NCBI GenBank assembly: GCA_928212115.1
Contig: CAKMRJ010005523.1
Location: 139,128,071 to 139,192,070 of the forward strand
DNA: 64,000 bases
Source of the DNA: Lactuca virosa
Lineage: Eukaryota; Streptophyta; Magnoliopsida; Asterales; Asteraceae
Direction of reading: 5' to 3'
Shown: piece after piece, positions 12,143-22,665 of the stretch
Layout: each line of letters opens with the position of its first letter
Position numbering within the stretch: the first letter of the stretch is position 1
Translations under genes and position numbers: made by a program
The notes under the pieces: model-generated
The model's database searches: none
Told to the model about the DNA's origin: nothing
Seen by the model: only the letters and a program-made list of their open reading frames with translations

Positions 12143-13361
12143 GGAATATAAAATGTTACTTCAGTTGGTATCATTACCTTTGTATCATGCTGAGCAAAGG
12201 GGTACATTCAGGAGAGATTATGCTAATCACATAGAACGTATAAATTATAATAGGTATAATTTATGATTCAAAACTAAATATACAAGTATGATTCACGATT
12301 GTATACTTTTTAAGAAAATTACTAACAATTCATTTATCTATACCAGGATACGTATAATACTTTTAGTATATGGATAATATATTAAAGAAGTAATAATACA
12401 TCATACCGGGTTTGCATTAACAAGGGTACAAATACAACGTACCAGGGTTAGCAATCACGGGGTAATAATACATCATACCGGGTTTGCATTAACAGGGGTA
12501 CAAATACAACGTACCATGGTTAGCAATCACGGGGTAATAATACATCGTAATCTCGTTGAAACAATAAATTTGTGAGACACTTCATGGTGTACTTATCTAA
12601 GTACGGCCTTAAGTCCTGACTTATTAACCAGAATCTCCTGGAGGGAGAGCGTGAATTTGTGTATAGATATATACGCGACTGACAATCCCGCATCTTAGTT
12701 GTTCGCTACAGTTTGGCCGGCAGGCCTAGGGTGACAAATGTCATATCGTTTCCGACGCCTGAAGAACGTCGCATCAGGCACATCAGTCATATTAGTATGG
12801 TTAATAGAACTCACATGGATAAAACAACGAGTAAATTACTTAGTAATATACTTCTCTTAAAACAGTAAGAAAAGATAATTATATCCTAACTATTTTACTG
12901 ACCAAATATACCTTCTGTTAGTTTTTACTTATAGTAAAAACTGCGTATCATGAAATCAAGTATGGCAAATATACTTGTACTTTTGGTTTTGGAACGTTAA
13001 AACCACAAATCTGTATTATGGATAATATAATATTTTCCAGGATTAATATCAATGTTTTACCGTAGAACGGATATAACTAAGAATACTTTTACAAATGAAA
13101 CGGTTTATGGGATTAAACTACTTTTACAAATGAAACGGTTTATGGGATTAAACTACTTTTACAAATGGAACGGTTTTATGGGGATTTAAAACTACTATTC
13201 AGAAACGGTTTTATGGGGATTTAAAACTACTATTCAGAAACGGTTTTATGGGGATTTAAAACTACTTATCAGATGGAACTTAGTCATTCACTCTCTTTAA
13301 ACTAGTATAACATAAAGGACCTTTAGTGGCTAATTCTATAATTCCTTAGTTTATACATCAG

Positions 13362-13494
13362 AATTATATATAAGTAATATCCGACTGACAGTGAAATGTG
13401 TGACTTCCGCCTTACTTCCTGTTCCTTGTTTGGTTGTGGGCTTCGGGCAGATACACCCATTTAACTGTCCATTCGATATTAGGTTATATATAAC
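13362..13494 (+). repeat. Hairpin unit 6 (3' LTR, distal; LTR twin of unit 1)
   Basis: This is the same unit as 5539-5671, as expected from LTR duplication. Its right arm begins GATATT instead of the AATATT of unit 1, which improves pairing with the left arm ending AATATC. Confidence 0.6.
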
Positions 13495-13932
13495 TAGTAT
13501 AAACTAAGTAATTGTAGAGGGAACTATTGAGGTTATCATTTTATCACATCAGGAAATATAGGATTTCCTGGGGGAACCAGCGAACTTTTCCAAAAGAACT
13601 TAGAGTATACTTTATAGAACTAAAATACATATGAACTCACCAGCTTAAATGCTGATCTACTCTTTCAAAATAACTTGGATTCTCAGGAATCCAGTAGACA
13701 GCTACACTTCCAAAGCTTTTGAGAAGACTACCTAGTACCGTACTGCGACTCTTGTCTTCTACTGTATCTACTTTGGTGTTTGAATATGTAAAGTTTAAAC
13801 ACTTATGTAAAACTTATACTTATTAATGCAATGGTTGTTTGTACTTTGATTACTATATTGCATGTGTTGTGATACTTACATGAAGTCCTCCGCCCCCGAA
13901 CGTTTCCGCTGTTCTGGTTTGGGGGTGTGACA

Positions 13933-16900
13933 CCAATCCTTATTTGGTCCGGTCAGACGTCTTCCGGACCACATGTTGGCCCTCATTCCTTCCGATTCCC
14001 CTTATTTGAAACAACACTTAGAGACTTCGGTTGTGTTCGACCCAACACAACCTGCCCCTGTCTCTATTGAGCCCATTTCGGAAGAGGCCAAACCTACGAC
14101 GTCCGGACCTAAGATCAAGAAACCAGCCAAGCGAAAGGAATCTCCCACAAAGCCAAAGACCAAAAAGAAAGCCAAAGTCAGTTCCTCCTCTCAACAGGAA
14201 GGCACCCATGACATTCCGGCTGATTCGGACCGTCCGCACACCCCTCCTACCCACTCATCCGAGGTACCCCTCGATGTTTCAAAATCACCTGCACACACTC
14301 ACGGGGAGTCTCCACATAATCCACCCTCACCTTCCCAAAAAGGTGATGTCGGTGTTGATCATAGTTCCTTGCAGCCCCCTGGAACACACCCACGAGTCTC
14401 TTTTGATGATCCCGTTATTTCTTCCACACGCACACACTCTGGAACCACTGTTCCGGACCCTAAGCTTTCCGGAGCTGGAGCAGTCCCTCCTCCTCCGGAT
14501 GCCCCAACTGGTCTGATACCCGGAAGGCGTACAGGACGACCAGGTGTTAATGATCCCCAATGGGAAGACTTTGTTATCAGGGCCGCATCCAAGCGTTCGG
14601 ATCTCACCAGAGCTCAGGTTGAGTCAACACTTATCTCCATGAGGAACAGGGCCATCCAAAGCAACATGCCCTATGTCCTTCCTACTAACGATGCTGTTGT
14701 AAATGAGCTTACTACGGAACTACCCCCCATTACAACTCACCAAAGAATCTTCCATACCGATCCGGATGAAGAGGTTTCCGAAGAAGTTATAATGGATGAT
14801 GAAGCAAAGACCGTTCCGGACACCAATCTCATGACTTCATTCCATTTCCAATCAAAGGCTTATGTATCCAAGTCTGCCTATTACTTTGGATCCTCCTCCT
14901 CAACCACTCCGGACGGAGGTTCATACTCCAAATTGCAAGAAGATGATGATACAACCAAACCGGGTCCTTCCATTAATCCTTCCTCACATCAATCTCCTCC
15001 GTAACACTCAGATTCCGATTCGGAATCCTCAGTTGGTGACTATGTTGACCCCTTTGCTCTCCTCGAGATACGAACCAATGTCTCCAACACCATGAAGAAA
15101 GTGTCATCCATGGAATCATCCGTAACAGAGCTCAACATGAAATTGGATCAAAAAGTCTCCGGACTTGATTCCAAACTTGATGTCATTCTCCAGTCACTAT
15201 CCCAACAGTCCAGACCATCTGTTGCGGAACGCGAAGCTCAATTGGATCAACTATTCTCCCTCCGGCTCAAGCATACCATTGAGGAAGTCGACACCAAATA
15301 CGACATTTTGATTGATCATTATCTCAACACCATCACTTCCATGCTCAAGGTTCATGATGATCTGGTGTCTGCTACCAACGACCTAATTAAGCAGACTCAC
15401 GTTCGTCATGAGAAGCAGATTCAAAGGCTGGAGAAGGAGATCCGGAAGAAGGATGAAATGAACATGATAATTCAACAAGTCCTCATTAAACTTCTTTGCT
15501 CAACTTGGAATATTGTTGATGTTCCGAACCAGAAGTTTGATGAGATGATTGCTATCCTCAGCAATATGTTCAAGCACCTTTCTGATCAAGCCCATACGGC
15601 CGAAGCCTATGATAACCTCACTCTCCAACTTACCACAGGCCTTCATAAAGTCTTCTCCAAATTCGATGATCTCAAGGAAAATTTGTTGCTTGCACCAGTT
15701 CTGAAATCCACTAATGCAAGAGGGCGAGAAGGACCAAGCAAACCTTGGAACCCCGCCTCGGAGTTCATACTCCGAGATGAAGATCTGAATTCTGATGATG
15801 AAGTCCAGGTTGTGTCCAGACTTCTAGGAAACTCCTCTACTGAAGAAGAAGACAGTGACGAAGACAAGTATGTCACAAATGGATTTCTAGGCCTTGAAGC
15901 TCCAAAGAAAATAACTCTAAAGGTGCTGACTGAGGAAGAAAAGAGGATATGGTCCGCAGTCTCTTGGCCATCCTCCTTGCTGGATGCCTTTCAAAGAGTC
16001 GTTCAAATGGCTAAGGCAAAATCTTTTTTAACCGCTCAAGCCTTCCGAGCCACTCCTTCAGTACAGCCTCTCATTCCGGAACCAAAAATCACTCCAATCG
16101 ACCAGGGCTCTCCCCTCCGGATCCCTGATGAAATTCCAGAAGAACCTCTCCCAACTCCCACTCCGGAGTTTACAATTGATGAGAATATGAAGATGGTCAT
16201 TAATGCTCTTCAAAGAGACAAAGGGAAGAAACCAATGACTGCCGAACAACAAGTTCTTCACTCCGGACCTCCTCTCAAGCACAGACATGGATGGTCTCAG
16301 GAGGAAATCAATCAGGCATTAGAGGACAGCATCCGGATCCAAGCCCTAAAATACAATCCTGATCCGATGCGTGGCATTTCTCCTCTTTGCCGTGAAGGCA
16401 TTCTCAAGCCTCAAGTAATCATTCCATGCCTTTACTACGATCTTCCCACAAATGACTCCGATCAGCTGGATCTTCCTCTCTCTCCCTACAGCAAATTTTA
16501 TACCAAGTTTTCCCCTCTTCATCCATCAGACGATCCTGAAGTAATCATCCGGACTGAGAGAGAAAGGCTTAAAACTGTCTACTCCAAGCATGCTCAACCT
16601 CTCAAGGAAGTATGGACGAGGAAGAGGATTACCAAAGTTCAGGGCTTCGGAAGAAAATTTTTGGTGAAATTCGAACTGAACTGCCCTCTATTCCGTTTTC
16701 ACCTCCTCCGGAACAAGCCTACACCCCGGACCATTACTGATGCTGATTTTCCCTCTATGAATCCCAATGACATCCTCACTCTAGCTACTTACTTCAGAGA
16801 AAATCAGAAGGATGACATCAGTATGGGAGCTTATCACGCAACTCTGAGCTTTCTAAAAGATTATGTTGCTGAGTTCTGCCGATGTGATTATGAACTTGCA

Positions 16901-17221
16901 CACCTCTACGGAACGGAACAATTCGTTGCCAAAATCGACTTTGTTCTTCCGGAAGCTAGAATTCTTGCAGATGGTCCCATTGAAGAATCGGTTCTAGGGT
17001 TTGTCTACACCACCATAAAGACAAACAAAAAGGACTTCTTCCGAGTCCTTGACAAACATCTAGTTCCGACCAAAGCTCTGAAAAAGTTCATATCTCGGGC
17101 GTCCAAGTCTGATGCTCCGAAACAGGTCAAGGCAAAGTTTATGAGTCAGTTGGCATGGTACATTGCGGTCCAAGAATGGTTGTTCAGAGCCTACACCTTC
17201 ATCAAGGAAGAAATGAACTGA
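13933..17221 (+). pseudogene. Sirevirus extra gene, C-terminal part with coiled coil (one nonsense codon)
   Basis: The same frame as the gene started at 4299 resumes right after the gypsy 3' LTR; the first in-frame ATG, at 13973, is not a true start. The first third is Pro/Ser/Thr-rich with a Lys cluster (KKPAKRKESPTKPKTKKKAK) resembling a nuclear localisation signal. A single in-frame TAA (15002-15004, probably from CAA) interrupts it. From about 15092 the protein has long heptad-like coiled-coil stretches (SVTELNMKLDQKVSGLDSKL; RHEKQIQRLEKEIRKK), then acidic and globular regions to TGA at 17219-17221. I see no membrane span, signal peptide or catalytic motif, so calling it envelope-like would rest on position alone. 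The family function is unknown. Confidence 0.7.
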
Positions 17222-17246
17222 GCTTGATGGATTGCTAAGTTCACTT

Positions 17247-17256
17247 AGGGGGAGAT
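17247..17256 (+). other. Polypurine tract of the Sirevirus
   Basis: 'agggggagat' sits immediately before TGTTGAAACATG, about 25 bases after the stop of the extra gene. This is the usual copia arrangement of PPT and 3' LTR. Confidence 0.85.
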
Positions 17257-17886
17257 TGTTGAAACATGAAAGTGAACCTCTAGCAATCCTAAGTACTGAT
17301 TCCGAAGTGTATGTTCCGAAAAGGAGAGTGATCCGGAATCCGTCCGAACCAAGTATGAAGAAGTGAAGACTAAAGACATTCCGGAACTGATCCTCACGTC
17401 CGGAATGATGCTGATCCGGAATGAAGCTATTTTGTCATTTGCGCATTTATTGTGTTTGTCTTTGTATTGATGTAACGTTTCATAGGACTAAGTCTATAGT
17501 TGTATTTGGACATTCAGAATGTCAGAATCATGTCTTTTGTCTGGTCCTATGTAATCTCTTTGGTTAATTCGGTGTAATATTATCTCCTATAAATATGAGC
17601 ATTCAATACAATTCAACTACGGATCTTTCACTCACTTTTGTTATTCTGTTTGAGTTTACTTCAAACATTCTTATTGTTCTTCATTTATTAGCTTTACTTT
17701 GATCGGTTATTCTCGTTGCTTATTAAATGACTTGATCATTTGTTGAAAACATTATCTAAGACTTGGCTGGTCTTTCCAGACTTGACTTGAACATTTATTA
17801 GCAAGCAGACATTGATCTTAAGCATTCACTCAAGGTTTGAGTTCTCAAACCTTGTCCCTGCGCATAAGTAAGATCTTGATCTCACA
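17257..17886 (+). repeat. 3' LTR of the Sirevirus element
   Basis: It starts TGTTGAAACA after the PPT. A TATA box 'cctataaatatg' lies at about 17586-17597. The end is inferred at 'gatctcaca' (17886), because the next bases read, on the minus strand, straight into the RT motif of the gypsy element it interrupts (DGSMR). The five bases after the end, 'attct', would be the target duplication. A palindrome of about 22 bp ('aaggtttgag' plus its complement) lies near 17832-17853. TCCGGA or a near form recurs between 17330 and 17425. Confidence 0.65.
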
Positions 17887-18516
17887 ATTCTCATGCTTCC
17901 GTCCTTCTTCTTCACGAACAACACCGGAGCTCCCCAGGTTGATGAGCTAGGTCTAATAAAACTGTTGTCCAACAGCTCCTGAAGTTGCATCATGAGCTCC
18001 TTCATCTCCGTCGGTGCTAGTCGGTACGGTGCTTTTGCTATTGGTGTCATCCCTGGTAACAAGTCTATTTGGAACTCTACTTGTCTATCAGGCGGTAATC
18101 CAGGAAGATCTTCGGGAAAGACTTCCGGATAATCACACACCACTGATATATTCGGCACCTCCTTCTTTTCCTTCTTAGCATCGATCACAAATGCCAAATA
18201 CGATATGCATCCTTTGGACAAACATTTTTTGGCTTTCATCAGGGAGATGATTCCAGAATTTATGCTGTGTTTGTCCCCGTACACCATAAATGACTCTTTT
18301 CCAGGTGGGTTTACTCTTACTATCTTCTTTCGGCATAATATCTCGGCATCGTTGGTGCTAAGCCAATCCATTCCCAAAACGATGTCGAAACCGTTCAACT
18401 CTATGGGTAACAGCTCTTCGTGGAATTCATTTCCGTTTAAGTCGATGAAGATGTTCTTAATACGATCACTAACAGGTATGAATTTGCCACTGGCAACTTC
18501 CACAATTAGGGCATTA
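17887..18516 (-). pseudogene. pol: Ty3/gypsy protease end and start of reverse transcriptase, cut by the Sirevirus
   Basis: The minus-strand frame reads GFDIVLGMDWLSTNDAEI (end of the protease region), then VVCDYPEVFPEDLPGLPPDRQVEFQIDLLPG, a standard gypsy protease-RT linker, then the RT start (APYRLAPTEMKELMMQLQELL; WGAPVLFVKKKDGSMR). It then stops matching at 17891, where the Sirevirus LTR begins. The rest of pol must lie left of the window, beyond the other Sirevirus end. Residues read past 17891 (to 17826) are LTR translated by chance. Confidence 0.8.
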
Positions 18517-19856
18517 TCAAGTTTTTCTATAGGTAAATGCTAGTTTCCTACCAAATTTATGCGATACGAAGGAGTAGTTCGCTCCTGAATCAAATAGTAT
18601 ACTGGCAGGCAAACCATTTACAAGAAAGGTACCTGAAGCGACATCTGTTGCCTCCTTCGCAGCCTCGAGCGTCATCTGGAAGACTCTCACCTTCGGCTTC
18701 GGTGGGACATTGGGCCTTGTCGCCTCGTTCTTCTTCGGGCAATCCTTCGCAATGTGCCCTTCCTGGTTACATCCATAGCACACCCTTTTGTTGGTGGTGC
18801 ACTCATTGGCGTAATGCCCGGTCTTCCCACACTTGTAGCAGGTTACCTCCTCGCTACATTTCCCGAAGTGCTTCTTCTTGCACTTCTCGCACCACTTCAC
18901 TTCATTTCCTCCTCCAAACTTTCTTGAACCAGACTTGATTTTCTTATTGTTGGGCTTTGCAGACCCCTCGAACTTCCTCTTCTCACCAACCTCAACCTTG
19001 CTGGCAGCTCTTCCCTTAATCATTTCCTCTACAGACTTGGCAGCCCAGATAGCTTCCTCCAGTAGGTGCCTGACGCACTGGCACCGCGTACTCCCATGGA
19101 AGTCCCTTTGCGTACTTGTCGATTTTCGTCAGCTCATCCGGAACAAGACGCAAGGCGAACTCCATCTTCTCTGTGAAGTTGTTGATGTATTCATCAATTG
19201 ACATGCTTCCTTTCTTCAAGTTTAGGAATTGGTTCTCTAGCTCGAGCAGGTTTTGGGCTGAGCAGTACTTGCGTTTGAACTGCACCAAAAACTCTGCCCA
19301 TGTCAGTTGTAGGGGCTCATTGGGGCTCATAGTCTTCCCCAGGATATTCCACCAGCGCACAGCGCCTCCTCGGAACTGACGTACTGTAAAGGTGGTCTGT
19401 AACTTGCCTCTGCAACCACACGTCATGAAAAGCTAACTCCATCTCCGAGATCCAATCAATGACTCCGATCGGATCTTCCTTTCCAGTGAAAGTCGATGGC
19501 TTGCAAGTCAAAAAATCCTTGTACTTGCATCCATTCCTCTTGACTCCATCATCCTGGTTGTTTTTTCGAACTATTGGTGGGTTGGCTTGACCAACGGTCC
19601 CACTATAGTTCCCTCCTTCTGACTGCCCATCGTTCAATTCGGGTTGTTCAACTGGCATTGTAGGTTCGTCCCTATTTTCATGCAACATCTGCCTCATCTC
19701 TTCCCGTTGTTCAGCCAACATAGCACGTATCATGGCTTGCACTCCGGCCATTGTAATTGGCTCAGGAGCATCTGCTACAACAGGTATTTGCTCAATCACT
19801 GGGGACTGATTCCTATTTATGTTCGAGTTCCCAACTCCACTTTGGGTTCTTGCCAT
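18517..19856 (-). pseudogene. gag: Ty3/gypsy gag and protease active site, in three frames
   Basis: Gag begins MARTQSGVGNSNINRN (19856) with a Gln/Glu-rich N-terminus, then the retrotrans_gag core (AVRWWNILGKTM; WAEFLVQFKRKYC; MSIDEYINNFTEKM) in the frame 19016-19426. The frame 18517-19023 has two CX2CX4HX4C zinc knuckles (CYKCGKTGHYANEC, CYGCNQEGHIAKDC) and the protease LFDSGANYSFVS with its DSG active site. Frameshifts near 19420, 19030 and 18515 break it. It belongs to the minus-strand element whose 5' LTR is 20205-22665. Confidence 0.85.
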
Positions 19857-20204
19857 TTTGATCTATACACCGAATAGGGTGAATTTAGATCTTTATTTAG
19901 GATAGACGTTTAAATCATCTTTATTTCTCCGAAACGTTTATATGCTAGTTCTAATATCGTAGTCGTACGTTTAGAATCCTGAACACATAAGGTTTCCACA
20001 TCCGGTCGGCAACAGACCATAGATCCGAACAAATAATAGCATATAGCACATAAAAGCATTTTAGACATCTTTCCTAAAATAAACTAGTGCTTGTGTCTAA
20101 AATATACTACACACTCATCAAACAATCATCGCTTAGCATTCTAAGTTTAAGTCTAGAAATCCTACCAATTCCTAGTTCGCTTAAACTAATGCTCTCATAC
20201 CAAC
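19857..20204 (-). other. Leader of the minus-strand gypsy element, with PBS
   Basis: Non-coding leader between LTR and gag. Next to the LTR, 'ctctcataccaac' (about 20192-20204) is the reverse complement of a tRNA-Met PBS with one change (GTTGGTATGAGAG, usual form GTTGGTATCAGAG). A gag leader of about 340 bases is normal for this family. The homologous leader of the element at 44745-50583 is recognisable at 48100-48519. Confidence 0.75.
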
Positions 20205-22665
20205 TGTGACATCCCCATTTTTACGGCCAGAAAATACCGATTTTGTTTATGCTTGTTTAAAAATCATAGAACATTTTAAAGAAAAGTGTTGCGGAATTTG
20301 TTCCCAAAATAAAATATGATAAAGATTTATCAAAACATTTCCGAAGAAAGAAAGAAATATTCATTAAAAAAACCTCGGGATGTCATGTTCGATACAGATC
20401 AAAAGCATAAACAGTACAAGATAAGCCTTACTACATTATTTCATATTTACAGGCCTATAATCCGTAATCTCTCATCCCAACATCATATTTGTGCTCGTGT
20501 GCCACTACCTGTAATACAAGAAACTGAGTGGGTCAGGCTTGGGAGCCTGGTGAGCGCATAGGGTTTTCAACCCACAATTAATAAATTTATTAACTTTATC
20601 AAACCAAACAAACCCGGTTACCCGTTCCCGTTATCCTCACTTTACGTCCCTAAAACATCTAACATAAGGGACCTAGTCTAAGGACTTTCATCGGGGTGAC
20701 AACACTGCTTCGGGGGTTCCTCAGCAATTTATGTCAAATAAGGCAACCATGTGGGGGATGGAGTACTGCTGGTGAACACTAAGTTCAAATAAACACCTAC
20801 AGGCTGCGAGCATGCTAGCGTTCCACTAGACTGTCTAGAATAGCCTGTGGTTGTCATCTATACTCCGCTAGATGACTGGATCATCTTAAAACATCGAGGC
20901 CTCTCATCATTTATCACACATCGTCTATTACATCAAACCCATGTTTACCCAAACACATTTTGTAGATATAAAAATACATATACAGTTTAAATTATTTAAA
21001 ACATGTATAAAAATCGTTCATCCAGCATAGATAGCAAGTATACAGACAATATGCACCACAAGCACGTAATTTATATAAAATACTTCATATCTATGTGTAA
21101 GATGAAAGTAACTATGCACTCACTGGTTAAAGTGATGACTCGATATTCGAGCAGTGCTTCGCTTCTTAACAATATGATTTCCTTCGACGAAACCTAGTAT
21201 TATTACCACTAGAATTTAGTCTAATATTTATTGCGACTAATTATTAGTCTAGATTCATCATTAACTCAGAGTCTACTTCATGATCTATCAAGTAAGGAAC
21301 AAACCATGTCGGATCATATCGGAGGTAGGGTCCATTTGGGTATACGAAGTATACTTTTGGAAATCTCACTTAAACACCTCACTAAATCACAGCCTAGACA
21401 TCATTCACGTAAGTAGATCAATTAGTATAACGGGACTTTGAATCACTGATAAATCTTATTTATAGGTTCATATAACGATATTATATTTATAATAAGCTAT
21501 ATTTAAAGTATGGTGGGCGTATCTCACTTACAGCGGGTTTTTATTAAAAACCGGGCTTCGCTGGAGCAGCGTTTCCGAGCCGAAAAGCTCTTCTTCTCGG
21601 AGCCGTCGACCACTCTGGGGCTTTCTTCTAGCGCTAGGGGAGTTCCCTAGGGCTTGGGGGGGGGGGGTTGGGAGGTTTAGAGAGAGTGTAGAGAGAAAAG
21701 AAAGAATGCGAAAGGTGTGAAGAAGAAAATGAGGGGGGGGAGAGATTCTATATAGGGTGAAATATGGCTGAACTTGGTGCCACATGTCACATTCTGGTGG
21801 CAAGACTTGGGGAGGAAGCAATGACCAAGATTGTGCCACGTCACCCATTTTCGCACAGCACACTTCCGACTTCTAAAATCCGTAACTTTAACATACGAGC
21901 TCCGTTTTTTACGTTCTTTATATCCACGCGTAGGTAAAAATAAGATCTACAACTTTCCTTTTGACTCCGTTGGGTAATTCTCGACCGATCTTTAAATTTA
22001 ACAGTAAGAGGTGATTACATTGTTAAATGTCCGCGTAAAATTCATAACTTCTACATATGGACTCCGTTTTCGTCTGTCTTTTTGTCGTTGAGTTCCTATT
22101 AATGAGATCTTCAATTCTCATTTTGGTCGCGTTGGCCAAAAACCGCTCGATCTAAAAATTCGAGTTTCGGGTCGTGCATGCTATGCCAAATCTTAGAAAA
22201 ATCATAATTTCCTCATACGAAGTCAGATTTGGGCGTTCTTTTTATGCACGCTCTCGGTTTAACGTATACCACAACTTTGGTTTAGATTAATAAGGCCAAA
22301 AAGCCCTCTATCGTAAATTCACTATTTACGTCACCCAGCGTCGTGTCGGTTTTGTCGCGAAACTTCGACGAGCCATAACTTCTTCGTTATAGCTCGGATT
22401 TCGGCGTTCTTTATATGTCCGGAATCCTTGTCACGACCACTACCACTTTATGTATAGATATAGGGCTTATCTAACACTTAAATTTTGACGCGTATTTTTA
22501 TCCTTTATTTATTATTCTTTTATAAATAAGTATAAGCACAATAAATTTCACATAATTCACATAATACTCAAAGAATTCATCTTTATTACTTCAAAATAGG
22601 TTACAATGGTTGACCTGACTATTACATTACCAACTAATGCTTAGCCCCGAAACATGGGGGTTACA
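20205..22665 (-). repeat. 5' LTR of the minus-strand gypsy element
   Basis: On the plus strand it runs TGTGACATCCCC...GGGGGTTACA, the same terminal pattern as the LTRs at 44745, 48520 and 52861. It contains 'aatctgtgt'-free AT-rich DNA on the left, a TATA-like 'ctatatagg' (about 21749-21757, minus orientation), a G-tract near 21656-21668, and the block 'ccataacttcttcgttata' (about 22373-22391) that recurs in the other gypsy LTRs of the window. The right end at 22665 is inferred from the TTACA terminus; the candidate duplication 'tcttc' cannot be checked inside the window. Confidence 0.65.

Larger units (their letters stand above)
4802..13932 (+). mobile_element. Decayed, probably non-autonomous Ty3/gypsy element inserted in the Sirevirus extra gene
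   Basis: It consists of a truncated 5' LTR (about 4836-6109), a tRNA-Met-type PBS, a 4.4 kb internal region with only gag and integrase relics, a PPT, and a full 3.4 kb 3' LTR (10510-13932, TGTAACA...TGTGACA). The 5' LTR matches 12624-13932 nearly base for base, while the coding region is badly degraded and lacks protease and RT. Recent LTRs around dead coding DNA suggest the element was moved by proteins supplied in trans. No target duplication can be read because the 5' end is deleted. Long LTRs and the C-terminal integrase wording fit the chromovirus/Tekay side of gypsy, but this was not tested. Confidence 0.8.
10510..13932 (+). repeat. Full 3' LTR of the gypsy element (about 3.4 kb)
   Basis: It starts TGTAACACC and ends GGTGTGACA. 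A TATA box 'ctatataaagg' at about 11429-11439 probably sets the transcription start. The GC-rich stretch 11190-11600 around it yields spurious ORFs on both strands. Bases 12390-12550 hold two copies of a unit of about 72 bp ('taataatacatcataccggg'), and 13085-13265 hold tandem units of about 36 bp ('aaacggttttatgggg'). Hairpin units 5 and 6 lie in it. Confidence 0.85.

Noticed and set aside
5539..13494. Hammerhead ribozyme (retrozyme) as explanation for the hairpin units
   Set aside because: I see no CTGATGA...GAAA core arranged in the loops, so the known retrozyme layout does not fit.
18205..18543. Plus-strand ORFs across 18205-19877
   Set aside because: Antisense shadows of the minus-strand gypsy gag and protease.
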